A stretch of 64,000 nt of DNA from Callipepla californica brunnescens (taxonomy: Eukaryota > Chordata > Aves > Galliformes > Odontophoridae), in assembly GCA_023055505.1 (NCBI GenBank), contig JALIRH010000004.1, positions 21,199,368 through 21,263,367 of the forward strand, read 5' to 3'. The notes beneath the pieces were generated by a model. The model had not been told where the DNA came from, did not search any database, and saw only the letters and a program-made list of their open reading frames with translations. Position 1 is the first letter of the stretch. Every line of letters begins with the position of its first letter. A program made the translations under genes and the position numbers. Below are positions 1-12,175 of this stretch, in pieces.

Positions 1-436
1 TGAAGTTACCAGAGTGTCCTGTCAAATATAATTGGTTGTGATTTACCACCCAAAGAAACAGTAGCAGTTTAGGTAAACTACTGGTCGAGGAATAAGTAGA
101 CAACAAGTAGCCTGTATTCTGCTTTACATCACGTCTTCCTCCCTTAAATTTAATTTCTTACACTGTTTTTTGGATTCTAACAATGATAGAGCAAAGATAA
201 CTGAGAAGTTACAAAATGACATGTTTAAGAGAGCTACAGAATTCAATTTCCACACTAGTTGAAGGAATAAATTCCTAAAACACCACCGGCTTCACAAGAG
301 TGAAGTAGATTGAAGAGAAAGATGGACAAAGAAATAACGCATGTTGATATGAAGAGGACTTGCAGGATGGAAGGAACCTAAACTGTCATCTACTTCCCAC
401 AGACCCAATTCACATTACCAACAGCTGCCAAGGTCA

Positions 437-640
437 ACAGGCCCAATGTGTTTGTACAGTCCTCATATTCTCCTCTCCCCAGGTCAAATGTCCATACAGC
501 CCTCTTCCAACACCAAACACTACAGCTTCTTCCAAGTCCGTAGCTGCAACTTGCTTGGCCAAGTCTATGTGGGTATTCAGGACAGGCCTAGCTTTTGCCC
601 AGCTGTTTCTTGGAGAGCTTTTGGACTTGTCTCCCCAACC
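437..640 (-). other. GC-richer segment with an open minus-strand frame, unidentified
   Basis: Between two in-frame TGA codons the minus strand is open for 68 codons, with no ATG until near its end. The translation has a protein-like composition, for example FGVGRGLYGHLTWGEE, but I recognise no family. The plus strand is also open in two frames over the same bases, so the openness may simply reflect higher GC content. It could be an exon, a decayed retrogene or endogenous-retrovirus fragment, or chance. No convincing donor or acceptor pair brackets it. Confidence 0.15.
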
Positions 641-1755
641 TCACCACCAGGTTTTACAAAAATTTGCTCAGACCTGATAATTTTGTCCCCCTATCAAAAC
701 TAAGAAAAATGAAGGAGAAAAAAATAATGACGAGGACTGAAAGGTAGACAGCCTGGTCACAGAAGCAGGAACCACACACTAAATGCACATCTATTCAAAA
801 CTCTCTCAGAGGTAAAGTGGAAGAGTAGGGAAAGGATTTACAAGGTACACATTCACGTCCACTGACGTAGAGCAACAACTTAGAAAGGAATACCTGTCAG
901 AATTAGATGAACTAACAACACCAAAAGGAAGCTTGGGAAATGTGTTCATGACAGGGTAGCTTTTCACATGCCTTTAAACGTGAGGCCACCAGTTCCTAAT
1001 TGATGGAAGTGAAGGAGATCCCACCCAACACCTGCTACTGCAATTCGGTTTAATAGCAGTCCTTTACCAGCTTTGACAATTACTCCCACACTCCCCCCAT
1101 GAGAGACTAATGGTTTGCTAAAAATAAAGCAGATTAGCATCTTCAGTGAGCTGCCTGAGAGATGCACCATTTGACAGAAAGCGTTATTAACCAACATTGT
1201 GGCAAGCTGATGTCCAGGCTTTACTTCAGAGCATTTAATCTAGAGATTTAGATGGCTGCTTAAAATGGTGGCTTGCAGGATTATTTTTTATTCATTCTGC
1301 CAAAATGATCTACAACCTGTATCCTAGCAAGTAGTAATAACAACTATACTGTCACAGTGGGGAATAATTCAGCAGCAGGTACTGAAGTTTTGGGGGTTCA
1401 AAGGACAAGAAGAAAAAATTGTTATCAATTCTGGATTATTTCAGTGCTACCAGGACTCTGCTGCTCTACACTGGTAACAGCACAGACCATGAAAAGTTTC
1501 CTCAGAAGTAGATCAAGTCAAAGTCATGTGAAAACTAAGTTCTTTTTTAAAACACCTATTCTATGAAATGGAAATGTGCATTTGTGAATTCACTATTATC
1601 CTGCCTTTCTCACATCTCTGTGTACATCTTCAGAGAGTCGGTGGTAAGAAACACTAAAATAGCATAGAGGCCTACCTGCCACTAGAAGCTCCAGGGGATG
1701 CTCAGCTGCAGTGAAGCAGAAGCTCACTACACACTGATGCACACTGCAAACTCAC

Positions 1756-1835
1756 CTTCAGTTCTCTTCAGAGACCTGTTCCCCACTACTGTGCCCAGAG
1801 ACAGTGCCTGCTCCTCACTGGGATGGCAGAGCACT
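1756..1835 (-). other. Exon-like segment, weak candidate
   Basis: On the minus strand this 80-nt segment is preceded by GGGCTCTGCTGCAG and followed by GTGAGTTTG, which matches the donor consensus well. One of three frames is open throughout, containing SEEQALSLGTVVGNRS. A second acceptor and donor pair bounds 1676-1705 in a compatible phase, but the implied intron would be only 50 nt, too short for normal vertebrate splicing. No family is recognised. This is probably chance in a GC-richer patch, or part of a non-coding transcript. Confidence 0.12.
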
Positions 1836-2821
1836 CTGCAGCAGAGCCCATCCCACTCATCAGTAACTGAAGCTGGCACTCAGCTACAGGAGTCAGCTGG
1901 CATCAGAAATAGGGTTCAGAGGACTTCAAGCCTCTGCCAGCTCAGGCTCAGTTATGCTGCTTGTTCACCTCCCACAGCTGATGTGTAGGCTAAATGCAAG
2001 ATGCCATAGCATTTTAGCCCCAAGATGTGACATTCATCAAACAGTCTGAAGGAACGTTCCTCATGCTACAGTACCTCTTCATGATTTAATAATCATTGCC
2101 TGTTTCAAGCCACATTTTCTCTACCACCTTACATTTCACCTCAGTTAGCAAGGATTTTATATTTCCAATATAAATGTTTATGACATATAAAATTGTTCAA
2201 AAGAGATCAAAACCAAGATACTTAAGGTTCAATGTTAATGCATCACGGAGAGAGGTTCTTTCATTAGAGGAAAGCCATAAGACAAACATATCACACAACA
2301 GAAATTATTAATTCTGTGTAGGTTTCAATCCCACAGCAACAATTAATTTATAAATAAATAGCTCAGTATTTATACTTAGGCAAGAACAAGCAAATAAACT
2401 ACATTTGTATGATGCTAATGTATTTTGGCAGCAAGATATTTATTGATCTCTTCAGCCTTGATTAACATCATCACTGAGGCAACTTCAGTTCAAACTGTGC
2501 CACTGACCACACACAGTTCTCATGTAAACTATGGGACTGAAATTTTAAAGCTACATTCCACGTATGATTTTCCTCTTCAAATCCTTTCCATTAAAAAGAC
2601 AGAAGAAAAAAAAAAAGCAACAAACCAGAACAATAGAGAAACAACATGACTTAAGCCATCTGCAAGGCCAGCATTAATATCTTCATTAAAAGATACTCTA
2701 TAGAATAACTGTGTAACCTCCATTGGAACAAACTATATTTAAGCAGAGAGGAAGAAGAATTTAAGACTAAACTGGCAAATGTCAAGTCTGTTACCACAAA
2801 TTTCTTTCCAGAATTGTTTTG

Positions 2822-2854
<33 letters not shown>
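2822..2854. repeat. A-run joined to TA microsatellite
   Basis: Seventeen A residues are followed directly by about eight TA units. It is a simple-sequence repeat likely to vary in length between individuals. No flanking transposon body was recognised, so it is not evidently a SINE or LINE tail. Confidence 0.9.
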
Positions 2855-2855
<1 letters not shown>

Positions 2856-4390
2856 TCAGCTTGTTCGCAGTGAATGTTTCCCACATGATTATTTAGCACA
2901 CACGAAAAATCATTCGTTGGTTCTAAGGGTTGTATTGATTCCAGATAATCTGCTTCTGCCTCATGAAAATACTGCTGGTACGTGCCAAGAAACTCCATTC
3001 ATTTTATTATATAACCACCCAAAAAGGTGTCCCCAGTTCCTATTTTGCATAGAAAAGCAAATCATTGAACTACATGTTGAACAAACCATAGTTGCTTAAA
3101 ATCTGAATAAAAGTCAGAGAATCAAAAGGTAAAAAAACCTTCTTGTTACTGTTTAACCTCAAAGAGAAAATGTTCACTTAGACTCCAATGAGCTGGCTTT
3201 AGACATCCATCAAGCTCTGTAAGAGGAACATCATGAAGACATAGACAGTAACTCGGAGAAAAAGTGACACTGTGATTGTTTAGATGCAAAGTGGCAGCAA
3301 GTTGCTAGAAACACTTTTTGAGAGAAAGAGAAACAAAAGCCAAACAACAAACAAAAACAGAAAATCCAGCCCATACTGTTGCAGTTGCACTGGCAAATAT
3401 AGTGCAACTGAATTTTTAGAGTGGGTTGGCAGCAATGAAAAATTTGACATACAGCAGATTAATTTTCATTTTTGAAGCTGAGGATTACATGACTCAGCCT
3501 GTACTCATCATTGCTAAGAAGACATCACTCTGCTGCTGAAATGTCAGCTCCTCAGCCTCAGCACCCACCACAAATTGAAGTGCCATGGTTACTTTATTTC
3601 ACGTAGAAATATCTTTGCATTTTGGCTTAAATTTGAAATAGTTGCATCCTTTCTGGAGTTTTAAGTTAAGCCAATACAGGGCTTCCTATCCACTACAAAG
3701 ACAAGCAAAGAAGAACAGATGCATGTCCTGTCATCAGATCCTACTCTGCTCAATCAAGTCGCGGATTGTTTTAACTACTGTTAAGTTTGCTAAATATTTG
3801 TGCGTCCCTCACTTTCAGAAGCCAGTGCCAGAGACAGAGTTCAGTACATAAACACAAATGTTTGCTCATCAGCAAACACGTATTTTGTTTATTATTTACA
3901 ATTTCTAGCCTAGCACACTTAAAATACACAAGGAGACAACACACACAGGAAGTCAGAGTACATTTGGAATTCTACTTCACTTTTCTGCCTGGTTTTTTAG
4001 ATCAGTATTTCTTGCTGCTGAAAAGCACGCTCAATGAGCTAAGTATGCAAGCTGCAATATATCACGATGTCCTGGCTACATAAAACTCAGATGCATTTCA
4101 GATACTTTACAACTGTACTTTTTTCAAGGACTGACAACAGACGTAGTATCTCACGTGTTCTCCTTTTTTTCATTTGTTTGGCTTCAGTAGAGATTTACAC
4201 ATTGGTATGCACTACATCATGGGCTAACTTCACAATGTAAAGAAACAAGGTGCTATTCCTAAATAAATCTTCATGTTTAGCAATTCAATATTTTAGTCCC
4301 AGAATAAAAAACATTGACAAATTATCATGTTGCTTCTACATGACTGAGGAGGTTTTATTCTACAAACATGAGCAGCAAAGAAACAACGAA

Positions 4391-4410
4391 AATAAATAAA
4401 AAAAAAAAAA
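4391..4410. repeat. A-rich simple repeat
   Basis: AAAT-like units run into 13 consecutive A residues. It is low-complexity sequence with no attached element recognised. Confidence 0.8.
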
Positions 4411-7400
4411 CAACCCTCAGCATGCATTTAACAATTACTTTATGCTGTTATGGTAACTAAGTATATCTGAGAAAAAACAAAGGGGTTATAATAGCGTAAA
4501 TCCTCCTATAAGTACTAGAGATATCTACATTTTCCTACATTGTACATTCAAATGAATGTAGAGAAATATTGCTCTAAGCATCACAAAACCTTGGAGATAT
4601 AAGTAAATGTTTTCAAAATGCTCATGAAGACATCACAGCAAAGTCAAAGCAAAATCTGACTGCAAGAATAGAGGTTGCTCAAATCAACCATACAATGAAA
4701 CCCTTGAATTCCCAAATGAAGGTATCCTTTAACAGACTCCCAAGGACTATGCAGTTTCTCTGTAGCCCAAAGCTGAACACCACCACAAGAGCTTAGCGTA
4801 TCTGTAATGGGGCAGAACTATTCTCTTGCAGGATACTACAAAGGGAAGAGGGACAAGGCAAAAGCTCTCTTCCACCCTGTGAGTTCCTGTTTCCAAAAGA
4901 TTTGGGAAGTTTTTCTTGTAGTCCAAGCAGAAAATCTAGTGAAGAAAACACAAAGCAAAGCAAGAGTTTTTTTGGTAAGAATTGAGACTAAGAGTCAGTG
5001 AGATTTATTTGAATCTGTTTTTATCAAAAGGAACGGGACAAGAACTTAAGGAATTAAATAATGCCACCACAAATATTTGTTTTAGACAATCCAGAATCAT
5101 TCTGAGTGTTTACTGGGGCTGAGAGAATGTCATTTATATATAAGAAATATTAGATTAAGATTTACAGAAATATTAGTAAACATATCTCCATAGCTACACA
5201 AGAGGAAAGTTGCTCAATTTCCTGCAGAGGGGAGATCAGGTTCACAGAATGGTCAATCAAACAGTAGGAACTGAGAGAGTTCCTACATCTGCTGCTGTAC
5301 TGTTTCAACTCTTGAAAGTCTCTCTGGGTAAATGAAGACAATTCTTGAATGTTTTCAAGGACTACCGTATTTCTGGGGGGAGAAAATCACTTAAGGTAAC
5401 AGGGAAAAAATTCACAATCCTTACAGCTTTTTCCAATTACAGTCTAGGTTCAAGGAACAATTTATATTTCAAACACACACACAAAGAAGTTCAGTCTTTT
5501 AAGTCACTGGATCATTTTTGCCAGAACTTTCCTGGCATATTTGAACTCAGCTGAAATACTTAATGGACAGTAATTAAGCAGTTACAGTGAAGACTCTCAA
5601 ATGAAATTGTAACAAGCCATGTTAACTAGCTTTGCAAAAACTATGATGTCAAATCATTAGTGTCATCTACAAAGTCCTGTAATAACTGCTTCACTTTTAC
5701 CAAATCAGTAATAAAATTCATCAGTAAGAAACACAAATAAATAAACTGTTTGTTTCACTATTTCCAGCACATTCTGTCATCCAATCTATTCAGGATCTTA
5801 GGACAGTTTCAACATAACTGGAACTTGCACTTTTCTTACTGTCATTAAATGATCTGACCACACAGCCATCACAACAAACACAGTCAGCTTTTTTCCAAAA
5901 TACTGTAGTATTGTATGCTGTAGGTATGGTGCGCCTCAGAAAGTATATTTAAGGCAAAAAATATGTAACGTACCTAATCGTGACCCTTAAGATACTTCAG
6001 TAACTGGAACCCAGACAGAAAAATGCTAATGGCAAACACAACCTTGAAACACAAGAGTAAGAGACAACTATTAATAGAAAGCTAATCTAAAGTCTCACTT
6101 TACATAATGCACAAAACTGCAGTAAAGCCAAAGTTCACCAGCATCAACAATGTACTTCAGGGCTTCATCTAGCCTGATGGTGACACGTATAAAAAAAATT
6201 CTCTGAACTTTTAAAACATTTTGTATATAGAAGAGTTTATCCTTCAAGACCTTGAAAGAAGTTTTTAATTAATAATCTGACATTACCAAAGGGAATTTTC
6301 TCCTGACCATTCATGCAACTACTAGATTTGCCCTTTTCTCCTCTCTTCACAGTGACTACAGTGAAAATGTAAAATCTGCATCTCTATGGCAGAGCATTTG
6401 ACTCAAATCTTGAACAAAATGTATAAAGTCCAAAGAACAGCAGTTTTGCAAAACTCACTGAGATTATAAATACATTCCCACCCTGCATTCTTTATACCAC
6501 AGTTCATTTTGCTAGAGGATAACTGAGGAAAATGATAACTCAGCAATGGGCAATAACTGTTCAGATACTGAGAGCGAGGTTCGTAAATATTTTCAACTGG
6601 GAAGTCAAGCTTTCAGCAAAAATACTATGTTACTGGAACCAAAACTGAAGAAAGGAAGCATCAGATACTCTTCATCACTGGGGTTCACAAGATTACAATC
6701 GCTGCACCTACCATAAAACCAGATGTATTCTTTGACCATTGATATATTTCTACTTACTGTCAACTTTGTGCCAAACCTTGTTAAAACCCACAAATGAGGC
6801 AGAGTTCAGGAAAGCAATTTAGACTTGCTATTTTTTCTTTATTTTAATTTATTTACCCCAGCTGTATTTGAAAAGACGCATTAAGTATAGGATGGAGTGT
6901 TCAACTTGTCACCCACTTGTTTGGTGGTCCAGGCAACTAAATACATATGAAACCACACTGAGTAGATTAAGCAATGCCCACTTGACTACTAAAGATCTAA
7001 CTCAATCCATTAGATTCTTATTTGGTAATTTCAATTTGTCCTGAAAAAAAGCTGATCCAGGCTCCCCAGAGGCACAATCTTACAATGCAATTATTTTCAA
7101 AGAACTAAGGTGATTCTCAGAGCTCTGAAGAGAAAAAGTCAATACACAAAAACACAATACCAAGCAATAAAATAGCTTATGTCCATCACTTCTATAATGG
7201 AAGATTTCAGCCTGACAGTTCTCAGTCAGTGCAGTTCCACAGTACAGATAAATGGTTCACCCTTACCCCTTCAATTTGCAACATAATAGGAGTTTTTATT
7301 TAATCACTTCTCAAAAAAGATCTTTATTTCATTTGTTTCTTCAACAAAGCATTTATAGCAAAGACCATATTAAAAAAGATAAGTGATAGAACCTTTATAT

Positions 7401-8561
7401 CACAATTACCAACTTCTGGATACAAACATTAGACTATTTAAACTCAGAACCACACCATACAGCTTTCCACAAACCACTGGAGTTGAGCTGAAAATCAAAA
7501 CATCACTAGACTTAGTGAACCCTGTTTCATCCTATTAAGCTATCTAGAAACCAAGACAACTCTGAAGACATCACAAAAAGATAAACAGAACATTTAACAA
7601 AGGTGTACAAGGATTTTGCCTAGGAAAGAGTACATAATAAAACCACTAATGGTTTGTCTATCAAGAGTAGGAGAGTCAATTGAGCTGATACTCCCAAGTA
7701 TCTCTAGCACTGTCCATTACCTAATGCAATTCAAGCTAGGAAAAGTCATGATGTTCAGCCACACTCATTTGTCAAATATTAGCACTGAAAATTAACAAAG
7801 GAAGAAATTTTGTTCTTCTGTCAAAAATATAAAAGTTGAAACAACTCAGTATTTTACTTATTTAAAAACAGTCATAAGAATTTTGTCAGAGATGACAAAA
7901 AAAATTCAAACTTATAGAACAATCTAGCTGATTTTCTTCCCTAGCAGAAGAGGTAAGGGCAGAAGGGCAGACTTCTACAAAACCAAAAAAAAAAACAAAA
8001 AAAACCTTGAAGATGAAAATGAAGGAATTGTTGTATTGCATAACAAACTGATCTCCTGTGGCAAAGAAATCTCATCTAGGCATGTTATTAAATTTCTGTT
8101 CATGAATCATTGCAAGGTTTACTATCTATAATGATGAATTAAACATACGTTCCCAAGAAAATCAACATGTCACGTGCATTAAGATCAACAAATGGATTTT
8201 CTTGTGCTGTGTTAATAAAACAGTAGTTGCATAACTGACTTGCCTACACTGGCTTAGTGAATATCAAGATGAGAAAGAAGTCCTAGAGAGCTAAAGTAAA
8301 ATAGCCTCTGATACACTTGGGGGAAAGGAAATTTCTTCAAATGACAAAGGAAGAGTCAATGAGCTTCTGCAAACCTGAAGTCATCCTTCTAAATCAAGAA
8401 GGGCCAGACTCATTAATCTAACAGTCCTGAGGCAAAAGCTTCAGTCCAACCAGAAAGTAAACAGAATTAGATGGATGCTTTAAGCCAGCATTGTGGAATG
8501 ATGCTGTCATCCTGTGAGCTATCAGAAGCTATAACCACTTCTACTATGCAAAAATAAAGTC

Positions 8562-8611
8562 CTGAGGAGAGAAGGAGATGGAGCAAAGGGAGAGAAGAAA
8601 AGACTGCCAGC
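8562..8611 (-). promoter_or_regulatory. Very strong acceptor-like polypyrimidine tract (minus strand)
   Basis: Read on the minus strand, about 50 nt are almost entirely pyrimidine and end in TCTCTCCTCAG at 8562, a textbook 3' splice site. The sequence beyond it (8561 downward) stays open for about 30 codons to a stop near 8467 in one frame, but no matching donor or nearby polyadenylation signal was found. It may be a real acceptor of a rare or non-coding exon, or a cryptic site. Confidence 0.25.
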
Positions 8612-10629
8612 ACCAAAGGAATCAGAAGTTTCTCATAATTGGAATTCCAGATTAAAAAATAAACTACAACAAATCCTTGATACAGAAGACCCCAAAACTT
8701 GAGACACAAAAATAGGCTAAATTGAGGCATGTAAAGAACACTCACAATGGAGTTTCCAGCTGAGATATCAAAAGTAGTTAGTCCCTATAGAAAACACGAT
8801 CTCTACCATGCTCTATATCCTTTTGTAAGTCTCAAAGATCCAATAACCAGATCAGAATAAAATTCCTACATCAAGAAGTCTGCTTTGGAAATATTTTTGC
8901 CTGATGAAGTTTTCAAGAGGAATTAACAGATTCATCAACAGTGGAAGAAAAAGTAACATATAAGAGCTAAGTGAATTATGAAGGCCCTTACAGTGCAAAG
9001 TAATGATGCTAAGAGTTACCACGTTAAAAAAGAAAAAAACAAACACTCTACAAGAAGATATGCCAGAAGACATTATGTGGCAGATCAAAAGAAGTGGGTG
9101 GAGTTTTTGATTTTAAGTACTGCTTTTCTTTTAATATTACAGTGAAGTTTCAAAAAGCACTCAGATCAAACTATTCTGAAGAGTCCAACAAGCAATACCT
9201 AATTATTTTAGCCCAAGATGCCTCAAATACACCTAACTCCACCTTCCCTACTGCCATGAATACTTTTCACGCAATTTGGGTGTGAAGCATAGGGAAGGAA
9301 GGTAGCAGCTGGAGTGTAGGAGACAGCTGAGCATCTGTTGGAACTGATCTCCTTAACATTGTGACACTACATGCGCGTTCATTTATAGACATTACCCACT
9401 TGGCAGAACAGCATTGTTTGTTTGAATCTATGGTTTCAAATAGTGAAAGCTTGTGGATGAAGCATGTTGTATCTTCCAAAGGGTCCTGAAACACACTCTC
9501 AGCAATATCATTAAGACTCACTTAAAAGTTTGTGGGTCTGTCCTACAAACACACTTTCACCAGAGAAACCCACAGGGATAACAGTGAGCAATCCTTACAG
9601 CAGCACGACAATGAGCTAAAAGCAGAAAATGAAAACATCATTTCCCCAGAGAAGAGCAACAGTCTCAGTCACTTTTTCAAAGCTTCATGGAAGACATAGA
9701 TCTTAATGCTTCTCTTCAAGTATAGGAAAGAATAGATGAAGAGCCATGGAGATGTCTTCTACATCATCTATTCATATTAGCAACTGAAAGACACTGTACT
9801 GAATGTAGGACTGATGGCAAACAGGACATGAAAATGAAAGGAAAAAAACTGAGAATTAAACTTCACTTTCATTCTGTAATATTTTGTTGAAGGATTTGAT
9901 TCAGAGAACTAGTTAACATTCATTGAAATGCTTCCCTAATTCTGCCATAAATATAAAAAATTAAAAAAGAAAAAAAAAAAAAGGGATTAATGTGACGTGC
10001 CTGTTATATACCATAAAGCAGCTAAAATTAGCTCTTGCAGGACAAGCAGCTGTAAGAAGTCATAAACATCAGATTAACTTCCCAGGAAGCAGACAACTAG
10101 AATGAGCAGTGCAGGGCTCCCTGAGCCCAACCATAATCTGCATACAGTCACCTTCCAGTTTGGCATCACTAACAAATTTCCTTTGGCCTCCTCAAACTGA
10201 TGAAGACTGTGCTTCTAGAGCACTTTTGTTTTATTCTCTCCATTAGGAAATTGTTTAACAGCTTTTAGCCACAGCATTTTTTCTTAAGTCTGCTGGCGAC
10301 AGCATTAGTAAGAAAATACATTTTATTAATCAGATCTCTTAACAACCCATTACAGATTAGATGGGTTTTGAAGCTGTACAAAATGTTTACAGAGACTCCT
10401 GTTAAAAGCACAGAACGCACATTTCATTTAGCCTTTTAAAGAAGGCAAATATTATTTATTATACATTAAGCAGTAGTGCACCCTGAGATTTCTGCTTAGA
10501 GCTCTGCCATGTAAATATGAGTGATAAAACAGCTACAAGTTGTCAGCCCAGGCAGGAACGGCAGCTGGGGAAACACTTCAGCCTCTCAGGGGCTCAGCGC
10601 TGCACCGTGCTTCTGTTGTTTCTACTTAC

Positions 10630-10789
10630 GGAGGTCGGCTCCCAGGAGGATGGCATTTAATTAGTTCCAAAAGCTTCTGCAAGGTTCTCATTTCGCTGAA
10701 TGATAATTCAAACACTACAGGTAATGCTATGCATGGAGCACCATAAAGGTGACTCCTTAACAGCACAGTAATGAATAGCCTCAAGGAAG
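10630..10789 (-). other. Candidate internal exon, 160 nt, unidentified product
   Basis: The minus strand carries a strong acceptor (CCTGCCTTTTCTCCTTGCCAG) directly before 10789 and a good donor (CTCC followed by GTAAGTAGA) directly after 10630. One of three frames is open through all 160 nt, with two bases at each end completing split codons. Its translation includes EMRTLQKLLELIKCHPPGSR, a plausible helical stretch, and I recognise no family. A second frame is open only for the first 26 codons. The orientation agrees with the transcription direction inferred from base skew. It lies downstream of the candidate polyadenylation signal at 12.08 kb, so it would need readthrough, alternative splicing or a separate transcript. 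It could equally be an exon of a long non-coding RNA. Confidence 0.28.
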
Positions 10790-12064
10790 CTGGCAAGGAG
10801 AAAAGGCAGGTGGAGTGACTGCAGTGAGACGGCTACACCTTTAAGATCTCCAAGGGAAAATGTCCCTTAATTAAGAAAGCAATGCTGTTTTACCAGTACT
10901 TTCATACACACAAACCCACATCATTGCATATTCGATTTATGTTGTACTGTGGCATCCTATTACTTCATATAACATGTTTTGGTACAGGCAAGTATGTTTC
11001 TTCTTATCAATAATTGGTATTTTCTTTTTAAAACCACTATCTAGTAAACACCAACTTTAAAGACCTCACATATATTACACATATACTCCCCTTGGTATTT
11101 TAAGGCTCTGAAAAATAAGCTCAGCTTGACCAACTCAGAGCAGCTCTGGGTGTTGCAGTGCTTTGCTGTGCAGCAGTGCCAGCAATCCTGTCTGGCTGAG
11201 CCAAATTCCTGTAGCGAAGGACAGACAGACTGGTCTGGATTTGAAGCATGCATTTAATGGATGGCTTCATTAAGACAAACTGAAGCTGACTCCTGATCCA
11301 ACTCCACACTGGCAGCAGCTGTGTGGGGGTGGGGGAGAGAAAATGAGCAGAAGCGTCCAACACAGAACACGGGCTGCACAGCACAACTTCAGGATGCTGC
11401 TGGAAGCAAGACCCAAAGAGAATGTCGCTGTGCAAACTCCAGCACCCAGTTAGCTGGGAGCAGAGCTCTGCCCTCATCTCTCAGCTAAAATCCAAGATGA
11501 AAGCTTGTGTAGAGATGTCTCTGTATCCTTGGCAGCAAAGACTTGGGAAAAGTGTTAAGCCTGTAGCCATCAAAGGCCCTTCCAAATGCCGTGTAAACGA
11601 TACCATCATTTACAGGTACCCCTCAGTCCTGCTCTGCTGCACACAGGTGTGCGAAACAACCCACCAGAGCTAAGAGATTTAAGTGTTTACTTTTAGTACT
11701 CCGTTGTATTTTCCAAAACTTTCAGAGATGAACTGCTGTCCACAGAGGGCATATGTGCACATGTGAGTGCAGGTGTGAGGCAAGGCAAGCCATGGGATGG
11801 GCAGCCTCAGGGCACACTAACGCACAGGCAGCACTCGAAGAGTGATTGTCACAGCCACAGAAGAGACAAGTAGTGACAGAGATGGCTCAGATCTCCTATG
11901 GGACAGCAACACACGACACAGGGTTTGCTGGCACCTGCCCTTGGTCAAGAGCAACAGCACTGCACTGTCACCTAGAGATTAACACTGCAATTCACTTTTC
12001 TCTAACAAACGATAATGGAAAACTTCCAAACATCACATGCAAAAGACAAATCTGTAAAAGCTGT
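10790..12064. other. Non-coding stretch, nothing recognised
   Basis: Moderately GC-richer than its surroundings around 11.1-11.9 kb, with several overlapping open frames of about 70 to 120 codons on both strands. None shows a domain, a start context or splice sites that set it apart, so they are treated as chance frames. Confidence 0.5.
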
Positions 12065-12175
12065 TGCTTTGATAAGACAACTTTAATAAAAATACATATT
12101 ATAGAAATCATAAATTAATTTCTTCGATGGCCACTTCTTCCTGCAAAATATCTGGCCAGTTCAGCATACTGATTT
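12065..12175 (-). other. Candidate 3'-terminal exon with stop codon and poly(A) signal
   Basis: On the minus strand a T-rich tract ending TTTTTTGCTTTAG precedes 12175. In one frame the next 21 codons read through MLNWPDILQ and end EEINL before a TGA at 12108-12110. An ATTAAA hexamer follows at 12087-12082, then a CA dinucleotide and a U/GU-rich stretch, the usual order for vertebrate 3' end formation. Another frame is also open to a TAA at 12115-12117, so the reading frame is not settled by this exon alone. The first frame is the one compatible in phase with the candidate exons at 15.3, 15.7 and 16.3 kb. I recognise no family. The cleavage position is approximate. Confidence 0.25.
12082..12087 (-). 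terminator. Candidate polyadenylation signal ATTAAA
   Basis: ATTAAA on the minus strand is the second most common vertebrate poly(A) hexamer. It lies about 20 nt after the candidate stop codon and is followed within 40 nt by U- and GU-rich sequence. A hexamer alone is common by chance in AT-rich DNA, so support comes from its position behind an acceptor and an open frame. Confidence 0.25.

Larger units (their letters stand above)
1..10629. other. AT-rich non-coding stretch, probably intronic
   Basis: No recognisable gene, RNA gene or transposon was found here. Open frames are short and lack family motifs. The plus strand is richer in A and C than in T and G, as in most of the window, which fits an intron of a minus-strand gene. 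It holds the A-run plus TA microsatellite near 2.8 kb, further A-runs of 11 to 13 bases at 2606, 4398, 7985 and 9970, a GC-richer segment at 360-690, and weak minus-strand splice-like signals near 1.8 and 8.6 kb that are listed separately. Confidence 0.6.

Noticed and set aside
1676..1835. Two phase-compatible minus-strand mini-exons
   Set aside because: The intron between them would be 50 nt, shorter than vertebrate spliceosomes normally accept; kept only as a weak single-segment feature.
11121..11477. 118-codon minus-strand open frame in a GC-richer patch
   Set aside because: The opposite strand and other frames are also open here, and no domain or conserved motif is recognisable.
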